Below, piece after piece: positions 1 through 7,539 of a stretch of DNA of 64,000 bases. The translations under genes were made by a program, and so were the position numbers. Each line of letters opens with the position of its first letter. Position 1 is the stretch's first letter. Origin of the DNA: Anaerolineae bacterium (lineage in GTDB: Bacteria; Chloroflexota; Anaerolineae; Aggregatilineales; Aggregatilineaceae). The notes beneath the pieces are model-generated. The model worked only from the letters and a program-made list of their open reading frames with translations. It searched no databases and was not told the DNA's origin. The stretch spans positions 1 through 64,000 of the forward strand of contig JAFGHR010000025.1 of the NCBI GenBank assembly GCA_016930015.1. The letters run 5' to 3'.

Positions 1-1261
1 GGATTTCGTTCCAGACTAACGCCTGCTCACCGGTCAGCGGCGGCGGCAGTGTCGGAACAAAATCACGCTCCGCCAGTGGATCACGCCAGGTTTCCGCTTC
101 ACCCAGCACCACCAGCCCATCTTCGGCCAACTGGCGCAGTTTTGCCAGGTCCGCGCCAGTTTGGGCGCATACCGTCTTCACATCCTGTGCATCATCATTG
201 GCCGCGAGAAAACGCAGCACATCCAACTGGGGCTGCCCGCCGCGCAGGTCGATGATACGCTGCCGCGTGTCGGCTTCAGATCGGTAAAGTTCGACGGTCG
301 CGGGTTCAGTCCAGCGGCGAACTGTACCGGCAGTCTCAAGCGTACGCAGCGCCGACGCGTTAAGCTGGTCACTCGCAACCGGGCCGTCCGCATTCAACAG
401 GGCCTCAAGCACACCGCGCTGGGCAGGCGCACGCTCGTACTGTCCACCGGCCAAACGAGCCGCCACATGCTGTGACGGCAGCGCCAGTTCGACCCAGGTT
501 TGGCGGGTTTCGATGCGCACATCACCGGATTCGGCAAGTACCTTAACCGGCGCATCGGTACAGCCCACCGCCATCAGAATAGCGCTCAAACTCAACCGCC
601 GCCGGGGATAAGCCAACAACACTTCCAACACGTTCGCCCGGCGTGACTCACGTCCGAGCCGCAGCGCCACATCGTCTACCCGTTCCGGGGGAATAACAAG
701 CCGGACGGTTCGGACGACCTTCGGTTTGACGTCCGGACGGTCGAGCACGGCTTCTCTGTGTACAAGACCACGCTTGATCAGGGCGTTCATCGAACCACGC
801 CAGCGTGTGCGGGGCAGGGCGTGATCAAGCTGTTTGCCGCGCAGCGGTCCGCGCCGCTGGAGCAGGCTCAGCAGCCGTTTCTGTGTGGGCGACAGCTGCG
901 CAGTGTCGTCTATTTCGGATTCCACCAGCGAATAACGTTGACCGCCTGGTTTGGCCAGCCCCGGCGGAAGCATCAGCCACAAACACGGGCCGAGCGGGGC
1001 CAGGGTTTCTGCTGATATCCAGCGTGCCAGGGCTATCTGGGTCGGCGTTACAACCGGCAGCGGGTCCAGGCGCTCACGAATGGGTTTGGTTTTAGGCACA
1101 GGGGAGGCAGCGTGCAGCGCGATCACAATGCCAGTGGTGTAAGCCGTGCCAAACGCTATCTCAACCAGATGGCCTGGGGCAATCTGATCGATCAGTTCGG
1201 CGGGAATGTGGTAATGAAACGTGCCACGCACACGCCGGTTAACGGCGACTTCAGCAAACAT
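1..1261 (-). CDS. priA: Primosomal protein N' (PriA), N-terminal part; 3' end lies outside the window
   Basis: Reading down from the ATG at 1261, the frame stays open to base 1, giving 420 codons. It begins MFAEVAVNRRVRGTFHYHIP, which matches the 3'-DNA-end-binding domain of PriA. A winged-helix-like middle region follows. The visible part ends at LTGEQALVWNEI, the usual lead into the helicase core, so the ATPase motifs and zinc cysteines lie beyond the window. PriA reloads the replicative helicase at stalled forks. It starts 12 nt after the stop of the CorC-like gene, which suggests co-transcription. The 420 residues before the helicase core make the N-terminal region longer than I would expect for E. 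coli PriA, and its middle part is poorly conserved. The family call rests on the N-terminal domain and the helicase lead-in. Confidence 0.85.
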   Translation of the reverse strand, partial: MFAEVAVNRRVRGTFHYHIPAELIDQIAPGHLVEIAFGTAYTTGIVIALHAASPVPKTKPIRERLDPLPVVTPTQIALARWISAETLAPLGPCLWLMLPPGLAKPGGQRYSLVESEIDDTAQLSPTQKRLLSLLQRRGPLRGKQLDHALPRTRWRGSMNALIKRGLVHREAVLDRPDVKPKVVRTVRLVIPPERVDDVALRLGRESRRANVLEVLLAYPRRRLSLSAILMAVGCTDAPVKVLAESGDVRIETRQTWVELALPSQHVAARLAGGQYERAPAQRGVLEALLNADGPVASDQLNASALRTLETAGTVRRWTEPATVELYRSEADTRQRIIDLRGGQPQLDVLRFLAANDDAQDVKTVCAQTGADLAKLRQLAEDGLVVLGEAETWRDPLAERDFVPTLPPPLTGEQALVWNEI

Positions 1262-1273
1262 AGACGCGTTAAA

Positions 1274-2641
1274 TCACTCACTGTCCGCCAAAGTAGACGC
1301 TGCTTTTGCAGACAAAATGGTCAGCCGGTCAATGCGCAAGTGATCCATTTCTTCGACCTGAATTTTCACACCGTCTACCTCCACAACATCACCGGTACGT
1401 GGTATGCGGCCAAGCTGTCCCATCACATACCCGGCAATGGTATCATAGTTTTCGTCGGTGATGGACAGCGCAAAAGCTGTGTTCACTTCACTGATCGGCA
1501 TCAGCCCACTCACCGAACATGAACCATCGGGCAGGCGTTGAATATCGGGGTCTTCATGTTCTTCGAATTGATCTTGCACCTCACCGACCAATTCTTCTAA
1601 GATGTCCTCAAGCGTTACAATCCCGGCTGTACCGCCATATTCATCCAGCACCATCGCCACATGCTGCCGCTGCGCTCGGAACCGGGCTAACAGCACATCG
1701 ATAGGCAGCATCTCCGGTACAAACAACACATCACGCATCAGGTCGCGTAGGGAGGGCGGTTCTTCCTTGCGTACCAGCATCGGGACCAGGTCACGCAGAT
1801 ACACGATACCCACAACATGATCCGGGTCGCCTTCGTAAATGGGGAACTTAGTATACGGGCTGTCTGCCGTCAGTTTGACCAGGTCCGCCACGCTGGCATT
1901 GACGTCAACCATAACGACCTCTGTACGCGGCACCATCACCTGCCGGGTTGCGGTTTCGCGCAGGTCAAAAACGGCACGCAGAATCTCGCTTTCGTTGTTT
2001 TGCAGCACGCCGCTTTCTTCACTTTCACGGACGATCTGCTTCAGTTCTTCCACCGAATACAGCATCGAATGGCCGCCGTCATGTTCAAGACCGAACAAAC
2101 GTAATACACCACCGGCAATAGCATCCAAAACCGAATTGAACGGGCCGGTCACACGGCGGAACCATTCCATCGGCAGGGCCATGCGCATGGCCAGCCCTTC
2201 CGGGTTGCGCAGCGCGGCCACTTTGGGAATCTGCTCGCCAAAAACAACATGCAAACCGCTGACGATGATCAATGACAGCAGCACCGGAAGGGCGCGAATG
2301 ACGTTTTCAACAGCCGGTGAGAACCCTTCAAAACTGGCGAAAAGGGTACCCAGCAACGACTGGAAAGCACTTTCGCCAACCATACCCAACGCCAGCGACG
2401 CTACGGTAATACCAAGCTGAGCCGCCGCGATAAGGCGGTCTTTGTGGTGAATATCGTAAACCCAGTTTCGCACCAGCGCCCCAGCCCGACTACCTGCCGG
2501 GGCAAGTTGTTCAATACGCGAACGGCGCGACGCAACAACGGCGAATTCCACTGCCACAAAAAAACCGTTGATGCCGATCAGAATGACCAACAGGGCTAAT
2601 TCGAGAATCAACGTTTCCGTAGAGACGACTTTTGTTTCCAT
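1274..2641 (-). CDS. CNNM/CorC-family membrane protein (DUF21 - CBS pair - CorC_HlyC)
   Basis: The protein has 455 residues. Residues about 8-190 form a DUF21/CNNM membrane domain with several hydrophobic segments, starting LILELALLVILIGINGFF. A CBS pair follows at about 215-345 (VMVPRTEVVMVD, then FPIYEGDPDHVVGIVYLRD). The C-terminal CorC/HlyC domain lies at about 360-445 (SGLMPISEVN and DTIAGYVMGQLGRIP). Length and domain order are typical of the family annotated as hemolysin-like or CorC, whose members are linked to magnesium/cobalt efflux or resistance. The CBS domains probably bind adenine nucleotides. The gene lies directly upstream of priA. The exact substrate cannot be read from the sequence. 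Confidence 0.9.
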   Translation of the reverse strand: METKVVSTETLILELALLVILIGINGFFVAVEFAVVASRRSRIEQLAPAGSRAGALVRNWVYDIHHKDRLIAAAQLGITVASLALGMVGESAFQSLLGTLFASFEGFSPAVENVIRALPVLLSLIIVSGLHVVFGEQIPKVAALRNPEGLAMRMALPMEWFRRVTGPFNSVLDAIAGGVLRLFGLEHDGGHSMLYSVEELKQIVRESEESGVLQNNESEILRAVFDLRETATRQVMVPRTEVVMVDVNASVADLVKLTADSPYTKFPIYEGDPDHVVGIVYLRDLVPMLVRKEEPPSLRDLMRDVLFVPEMLPIDVLLARFRAQRQHVAMVLDEYGGTAGIVTLEDILEELVGEVQDQFEEHEDPDIQRLPDGSCSVSGLMPISEVNTAFALSITDENYDTIAGYVMGQLGRIPRTGDVVEVDGVKIQVEEMDHLRIDRLTILSAKAASTLADSE

Positions 2642-2680
2642 GTATCTGTTTTTATCTAACTACCGGGTACGTGTGGATAC

Positions 2681-2728
2681 ACTATGTGATTTAACCACTG
2701 TGTGATTCAACTACTATGTGATTCAACA
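2681..2728. repeat. Three tandem 16-bp repeats
   Basis: Three adjacent 16-mers occupy 2681-2696, 2697-2712 and 2713-2728. All follow ACTATGTGATTYAACN with only a few substitutions. The third copy overlaps the stop codon of the MEMO-family gene at 2723. No function is visible. Slippage expansion or an operator array are both possible. Confidence 0.7.
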
Positions 2729-3565
2729 TTGATGAGATTGATAAAACAGGGCCGCGCCATAACCTACCACCTGATCAAAATCACAGGTGACATCGCCAGA
2801 GGTCGCATATGATACCACCTGTGCCACATCCGCGCCGAGCTCTTTGGCGGCCACCATTATCGTAGCGATAGCTCCCCGGCCACAGGCAAAACCGATCCCT
2901 TGCTCCTCGACCTGGATAACACGCGCCGGGTCAAAACTGGCAACAGCATCCAGCACAACTCGATCGAGCTCGTTAGCAATATGCTGGGGGTAGAAGTGAG
3001 ACAAGTCCGAACTGGCTACCAGGAGCGCCCGCTGACCGCGCAGAGCGTCACTGAGCGCATGCCCCAGGCGCTCCGCCGTAGCCAGTGATTGATCGATGAG
3101 CGCCAGCGGCACCAGGCGAAAATCGTCCAGCACGCGCTGTAAAAACGGTAATTCGATCTCCAATGAATGTTCCTGGTCGCGTTTCACCGGCTCAATAGGG
3201 ATCGAACGTCGCAGCTCATCCAGCACATCATGATCAACCGGAACCTGCCCCAGCGGCGTCTGGTAGGCGCTGTGCCCGGTGGTGAGAATATCCGCCGGAT
3301 ACGGATAATGCGACGGCCCCACCAGCGCCACGACATCCACATCCATACCGCGCAGGGCCGCAAAAGCATGACCCGCTACCGGCCCTGAAAACCGGTGGCC
3401 CGCATGCGGCGCCAACACACCAATAAGCCGCCCGTTTACCGGTTCCACTTCGGCGCGAGATAGATAGGTATCCACCGTTTTTGACAGGAGTGAAGCATCG
3501 CCAGGATACCACCGGCCTGCAATAGGCGAAGGTCTTACATCCAACAATGAATCGTTGCTGCTCAT
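2723..3565 (-). CDS. amrB: MEMO1-family protein (AmmeMemoRadiSam system protein B)
   Basis: From the chosen ATG at 3565 the protein has 280 residues. It opens with RPSPIAGRWYPGD, the N-terminal signature of the MEMO family, and continues with APHAGHRFSG and VGPSHYPYPADI, which carry metal-site-like histidines. GTG 3619 and ATG 3604 are in frame upstream, but they would add residues that do not look like the family. MEMO proteins share the fold of extradiol dioxygenases. In prokaryotes they are often found with AMMECR1 and a radical-SAM protein, but neither partner is visible here. No strong Shine-Dalgarno precedes 3565. A TATATTATG sequence about 15 nt upstream could serve a short or absent leader. 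The biochemical role of the family is not established. Confidence 0.85.
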   Translation of the reverse strand: MSSNDSLLDVRPSPIAGRWYPGDASLLSKTVDTYLSRAEVEPVNGRLIGVLAPHAGHRFSGPVAGHAFAALRGMDVDVVALVGPSHYPYPADILTTGHSAYQTPLGQVPVDHDVLDELRRSIPIEPVKRDQEHSLEIELPFLQRVLDDFRLVPLALIDQSLATAERLGHALSDALRGQRALLVASSDLSHFYPQHIANELDRVVLDAVASFDPARVIQVEEQGIGFACGRGAIATIMVAAKELGADVAQVVSYATSGDVTCDFDQVVGYGAALFYQSHQC

Positions 3566-3654
3566 TGGAATACTACATAATATACCTTGGTTAGCTGTTG
3601 TCATTGTATCACGGCGCACTCAGCGCCGACAACCAACACACACCATACAAACCG

Positions 3655-3679
3655 ACAGCCGGGTACTATGCCCGGCTGT
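3655..3679 (-). terminator. Hairpin after groES
   Basis: A 9-bp stem, ACAGCCGGG (3655-3663) with CCCGGCTGT (3671-3679), has a 7-nt loop and lies 25 nt beyond the groES stop. The following T-run on the minus strand is weak, so intrinsic termination is plausible but not certain. Confidence 0.55.
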
Positions 3680-3703
3680 TAGTGATCGCACGTGATGGCT
3701 AAC

Positions 3704-3985
3704 TTACTTGATGCGCGCCAGCACATCATCCTCGTTCATCAACAGGTAAGTATTGCCTTCGTACTTGATCTCGGTGCCCGTGTATTTGGGGAACAACACG
3801 CGGTCGCCAACCTTGAGGTCGGTTTCCATTTCATCGGGATCACCGATAGCTTCGATCGTACCCTGCTGCGGCTTTTCCTTGGCGGTTTCCGGCAGCAGCA
3901 CGCCACCGGGTGACTGAGATTCTCCCTCAATTGGCAGAACCAATACTCGCGCACCCAGTGGTTCAATGTTGATCTTATCGGCCAT
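3704..3985 (-). CDS. groES: Co-chaperonin GroES
   Basis: This 93-residue protein has the normal GroES length. The start reads NIEPLGARVLVLP, then the mobile-loop-like stretch SQSPGGVLLPETAKEKPQQG, then VGDRVLFPKYTGTEIKYEG and the C-terminal LMNEDDVLARI. GroES caps the GroEL ring during folding of cytosolic proteins. A ribosome-binding site, AAGGAGAAT, precedes the ATG. No groEL is next to it: the upstream gene encodes a thiol oxidoreductase. I see no CIRCE (HrcA) operator in the 100-nt gap upstream, so heat-shock control here must differ from the Bacillus model or lie elsewhere. Confidence 0.97.
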   Translation of the reverse strand: MADKINIEPLGARVLVLPIEGESQSPGGVLLPETAKEKPQQGTIEAIGDPDEMETDLKVGDRVLFPKYTGTEIKYEGNTYLLMNEDDVLARIK

Positions 3986-4086
3986 TTGCGTATTCTCCTT
4001 AAACGTAGTTGCTGATTATTCCACTCATATGCCGGTCTGGGCGTGACCCGCGTGAGGTCACACCCAACAGCGGCATCGTCATCCAA

Positions 4087-4740
4087 CTATGAAGCCAGTA
4101 CCGCGGCCTTGAGCTTTTCCAACAGCATCGGTTCGGGTACAGCGCCCTCAATATAGGTATCCTCGTTGATCACCGTCCGTGGCACCCCCATCACGTCATA
4201 CTTTTGACCAAGATGCGGGAACTCGGTCACTTCGACCATATCGGCCTGTACCATGTCGGAAGCCATAGCCAGTTTGTGCGCCAGGACTACCGCGCCGGGG
4301 CAGTAGGGGCAAGTCGGTGTGACAAAGACCTGCAAATGCAGCGGCTGCTCCAGGTTTTCGAGAAAGGCCAGGGTCTGATCGTTCAACTCAAATGAACCGG
4401 CGCCCATCGCCAAAATAGCCTCAAGCAGTGAGGTAAACTCATACCCGGATGGAATGCCATAAAAACGCACGCCATAATCCCTGTCATCTTTGCCCAACAC
4501 GGCGATAGCCGGAATTTTGTCCACCGCCAGCGAGTCGGCTAACTCATGGTCTTCGACAAAATCGTGCACGGCCACCGCCACGTTGTCAGACAAGGCCGCT
4601 ACTTCTTCGGCAATCTGACGCGTTTCTTTGCAGTAACCGCACTCGTATTCCTGCGTGAATACATGCAGCGTTACCGGTGAGTTGATCGGTGCCAACAGGT
4701 CACGAACCTGATCTTGAGTGTCTTTGTCCATCAATGCCAT
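4087..4740 (-). CDS. Protein-disulfide oxidoreductase with two thioredoxin folds (glutaredoxin-like PDO)
   Basis: The protein has 217 residues and no signal peptide. Two thioredoxin-fold units are visible. The first has C34-GY-C37 followed by a cis-proline loop (KIPAIAV). The second has C144-PY-C147 followed by GVPRTVIN. Length and layout match the PDO / glutaredoxin-like family known from archaea and deep-branching bacteria, which carries out dithiol-disulfide exchange in the cytoplasm. In that family the C-terminal CPYC site is usually the more active one. The gene is 101 nt upstream of groES on the same strand, which fits a shared protein-quality role, although a single transcript is not proven. 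Confidence 0.88.
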   Translation of the reverse strand: MALMDKDTQDQVRDLLAPINSPVTLHVFTQEYECGYCKETRQIAEEVAALSDNVAVAVHDFVEDHELADSLAVDKIPAIAVLGKDDRDYGVRFYGIPSGYEFTSLLEAILAMGAGSFELNDQTLAFLENLEQPLHLQVFVTPTCPYCPGAVVLAHKLAMASDMVQADMVEVTEFPHLGQKYDVMGVPRTVINEDTYIEGAVPEPMLLEKLKAAVLAS

Positions 4741-4945
4741 CGGAGCTTATCCTTATGACTCTTGTCGAAACATTACACCCCATTAGATGCAGTAGTGCCC
4801 GGTTGGTTGCGCTGGGTTTCGAACTGTGCTGCCTGGTCACACACGATGACTCAAAACTACACACTGTCCATGCCCATCATACCCTGAAAAAAGAGGGGGT
4901 TCTAAAAGAAATTCGTTAGAGGTGCCCGGAACAACGGCTTATGGT

Positions 4946-4951
4946 TATAAT
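4946..4951 (+). promoter_or_regulatory. Candidate -10 box for osmC
   Basis: A perfect TATAAT lies 59 nt before the osmC start. No convincing TTGACA stands at the usual distance, so the call rests on the -10 hexamer and its position alone. Confidence 0.35.
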
Positions 4952-5010
4952 TGCGCTTGTAGCTGTCACGTCAACTGACCCACAGGTCACCAGATACACA
5001 AGAGGAAAAA

Positions 5011-5439
5011 ATGGGTATAGCAACAGTAACCTGGGTTCAAAAATTTCAGTTCGTGGGGACCGACTCCACAAAACATTCGGTTGTCGTGTCAACCCCTGAC
5101 GATGAAAACGGCGTGGGTATGAAACCAAGCGAACTGCTGCTGATATCTCTGGCAAGCTGCACAGCTTATGACGTCGTCAACATCTTACAGAAAAAACGTA
5201 AGTTGTTATCATCCGTCCGTGTGGATGTTGAAGGCCAGCAGCAGGAGACAGCCCCCTGGCCGTTTACACACATCCACCTGCACTATGTTGTCGTTGGCAG
5301 CGATATCACGGCCCGCGATGTGGACAAAGCCATTCACCTGTCGCATGAAAAATACTGCTCGGTATCGGCGACACTCCGGGCCAGCGTAGAGATTACACAT
5401 GATTACGACGTGCGCGAAGCGGGTGAACAGACTGGCTGA
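5011..5439 (+). CDS. OsmC/Ohr-family thiol peroxidase-like protein
   Basis: The protein has 142 residues, typical for the family. The two conserved cysteines are present: C50 in ISLASCTAYD (peroxidatic position) and C116 in HEKYCSVSATL (resolving position). The fold signature GMKPSELLLISLASC is also present. Members reduce organic hydroperoxides in the cytoplasm using thiol reductants. The start is set by AGAGGAAAAA just before the ATG. A hairpin follows the gene, so it may be transcribed alone. Whether it is OsmC or YhfA-like cannot be decided by eye, so I leave the symbol empty. Confidence 0.92.
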   Translation: MGIATVTWVQKFQFVGTDSTKHSVVVSTPDDENGVGMKPSELLLISLASCTAYDVVNILQKKRKLLSSVRVDVEGQQQETAPWPFTHIHLHYVVVGSDITARDVDKAIHLSHEKYCSVSATLRASVEITHDYDVREAGEQTG

Positions 5440-5466
5440 TCGTCAGGCAAACAGGGTTAAACCGCC

Positions 5467-5490
5467 GGACCGGATTGGTATCCGGTTCTT
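5467..5490 (+). terminator. Probable terminator after osmC
   Basis: A stem pairs GGACCGGAT (5467-5475) with ATCCGGTTC (5480-5488), with one G-U pair and a 4-nt loop. It sits 27 nt past the osmC stop. Only a short T-run follows. Confidence 0.5.
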
Positions 5491-5522
5491 GACCATCTGA
5501 CTACAAAAAAGAGGAAACTTAC

Positions 5523-5762
5523 GTGGAAATTTTGGAAATACTGCTAGGCCGACAAGCCTTATCTAGCCGCGGCATCCTGGGCGGGGCAACACGATGGGTT
5601 GTGGGGTGTGGCTGTTTGATGCTCGTGGTTGCGGTGGCGGGTATCGTGCTGCTCATCGCCGGGATCATCAATTTTGGTGAATCCGCGCTGACAGTGATCA
5701 TGGTGTTTGCCATGATCGTTGTGGCCGTGATCTCAATGATCCGAAGCAGTCTCGGATACTGA
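5523..5762 (+). CDS. Small membrane protein of unknown function
   Basis: The protein has 79 residues and a GTG start preceded by AGAGGAAA. A polar N-terminus of about 25 residues is followed by two hydrophobic helices, about 29-49 (CLMLVVAVAGIVLLIAG) and 57-73 (VIMVFAMIVVAVISMI). I do not recognise the family. It lies between osmC and a convergent HTH gene. A good ribosome-binding site and two clean membrane segments support a real gene. Confidence 0.6.
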   Translation: MEILEILLGRQALSSRGILGGATRWVVGCGCLMLVVAVAGIVLLIAGIINFGESALTVIMVFAMIVVAVISMIRSSLGY

Positions 5763-5805
5763 TGGTTACGCCGGTGCACGGCCAGATACACAACACCTGC
5801 TCATG

Positions 5806-6081
5806 TTATCCGGATTCGGTTTCCTGATCCTGGTCTGGCTGCTCGACTGTGCCGGTGGCCTGTATACCTGACTGCATCTCAGAGCAGTCCAACATGTCCA
5901 GAATCGCCTGCCCCGTGATAAAAACACGACGCAGCCCCACCGGTTGGCTGGCACGCAGTTCGCCCGAAGCCAGCAGCCGCTTGACGGTGCTCAGGCTGAC
6001 ATCGAGAATCTCGGCGGCTTCGGCCCGCGAATAAACGCGCGTGGGCAGGATGGGCGGGCGTTCGGTATGGTGCTTGCTCAT
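5806..6081 (-). CDS. Excisionase/MerR-type HTH DNA-binding protein
   Basis: From the ATG at 6081 it has 91 residues; an in-frame upstream start at 6096 would add MECCA. Residues about 17-70 read as a helix-turn-helix of the excisionase (HTH_17) class: YSRAEAAEILDVSLSTVKRL, then a wing-like LRASQPVGLRRVF and helix ITGQAILDML. The C-terminal tail is acidic and low-complexity. It begins 18 nt after the stop of the LysM-M23 peptidase gene, so it is probably the last gene of that operon. There are no integrase or phage genes nearby, so a host regulator is more likely than a true excisionase. Confidence 0.75.
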   Translation of the reverse strand: MSKHHTERPPILPTRVYSRAEAAEILDVSLSTVKRLLASGELRASQPVGLRRVFITGQAILDMLDCSEMQSGIQATGTVEQPDQDQETESG

Positions 6082-6099
6082 GGCGCAACACTCCACGGG

Positions 6100-7539
6100 T
6101 TAGGGAAATGACTGGCTCACCCACTGCATCGGGTCAACCTGGACACCGCCCACCCACATTTCCCAGTGCAGGTGCGGCCCGGTGGAGCGCCCGGTAGACC
6201 CCACCATACCAATTACCTGTCCTGGTGACACAACATCCCCCACCGTTACATTGATCTCACTCTGGTGCCAATACCCGGTATACACGCCCCATCCATGATC
6301 GATGATCGTGGCGTTGCCCCGCACCGGCAGACTCTCAGCCAGCACAACGACACCCGCGGCTGGCGCGAGAATCGAAGAACCGGGCGCGCCGCCAAAATCC
6401 ACACCGCTGTGAAACGTATTGAGCACCCCGCCGTTATAGGCTCGCCGGGTGCCAAATTGGGACGTAACCGCGCCCGTTGATGGCAGTCCCATCAGGCCGT
6501 CAAAGTAACGCTGCGATGTAAACCCGCTCATCATGATTGCCACTTTTTGCCATTCGGGTTCGGTGACATCCGTATTCAGCAAATCCTGCTGCTGTGTTTC
6601 GAGTGAAATGTCCTCAGCGCCATAACCACCATCATCAACACGAATACGCAGCCGCAGCGTCGTTTGTGTGCCATCCGGCGCCACCGCCGTCAGCACCATG
6701 GGATAGACTCCGGCAACGGTAAACGTGTGCACGCCGAACAAAAGAACATGCCGGGTAGCGTCTTCGGTCGCGATCTGAAGCGGAAACCCCATAAATGAGC
6801 CGGTTAATGTCGCCGGGCCGGTTGTCGCCAGATGAACGCTAATCGTCTGCCCCTGCACTGCCGGAATCGGCGCGATCGTACACGCGGTGAATGGCAGCGG
6901 CAGGTCAACCAACGCGTCCGCCTCACCCTCACCTGGAATCCACAGCCGCTGGCCCGCAAAGAGCGGCGCGGGCAAAGACAGAGCGTTGTAACGCAGCAAG
7001 TCGTTTAATGGAACGCCATATCGAAGCGCCAACCGGTAGATGTTATCTTCGGCCTCAACAGGGTGTAACCGGGCCGGAGTAGGCAGCACCGTGCCGGACA
7101 CGCCATAACTGAGCACAAGTTCCTGGCCGACATAGAGTTGATCCGGGCTGGTCAGGTAGTTGGATGTCACAACACTGTCGAGGGTGGTGTTGTAAATGCG
7201 CAGAATCTTATGCAGGCTGTCGCCCGGCTTCACGGTGTGATAAACAACAGCCCCCGGCGCGATAGGCTGTGCGCCAGGGATCAACAGGCGCTGCCCAACC
7301 GAAATAACCTGCACGTCGATGATACCGTTGGCGGCGGCAATGGCTTCAACCGTGGTGCCATGTAACATGGCGATCCGGAACAGGGTTTCGCCCTGCTGCA
7401 CCACGTGGATCGTGGTTTCCGCGGGCGGGCTGCTGTTCTCGCCATCTTGAGCCGCCGCCGGGCCACCGAAACCAGCCCCTATCACCAGCGCCACCGCTAA
7501 CACGGCGGCCCCAAACCGATTGAGCCGAAAACGTTTCAC
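6100..7539 (-). CDS. Secreted LysM-repeat M23 metallopeptidase
   Basis: The protein has 479 residues. An N-terminal signal peptide (hydrophobic AAVLAVALVIGAGF, then AAAQ) is followed by three LysM-like units at about 43-88, 98-143 and 158-203, each with QQGETLFRIA- or KPGDSLHKIL-type starts. A beta-rich region follows, then a C-terminal M23 domain. The zinc ligands are visible: H377 and D381 in HSGVDFGG and H458 of HLH; H456 is the usual catalytic-side histidine. Family members cut peptide bridges of peptidoglycan outside the membrane or act as division/amidase activators. The start overlaps the HEAT-domain gene by 4 nt (ATGA), so the two are translationally coupled. Confidence 0.93.
   Translation of the reverse strand: MKRFRLNRFGAAVLAVALVIGAGFGGPAAAQDGENSSPPAETTIHVVQQGETLFRIAMLHGTTVEAIAAANGIIDVQVISVGQRLLIPGAQPIAPGAVVYHTVKPGDSLHKILRIYNTTLDSVVTSNYLTSPDQLYVGQELVLSYGVSGTVLPTPARLHPVEAEDNIYRLALRYGVPLNDLLRYNALSLPAPLFAGQRLWIPGEGEADALVDLPLPFTACTIAPIPAVQGQTISVHLATTGPATLTGSFMGFPLQIATEDATRHVLLFGVHTFTVAGVYPMVLTAVAPDGTQTTLRLRIRVDDGGYGAEDISLETQQQDLLNTDVTEPEWQKVAIMMSGFTSQRYFDGLMGLPSTGAVTSQFGTRRAYNGGVLNTFHSGVDFGGAPGSSILAPAAGVVVLAESLPVRGNATIIDHGWGVYTGYWHQSEINVTVGDVVSPGQVIGMVGSTGRSTGPHLHWEMWVGGVQVDPMQWVSQSFP

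Noticed and set aside
2681-2728. CRISPR array
   Set aside because: Units are 16 bp and directly adjacent without spacers, and no cas genes are in the window.
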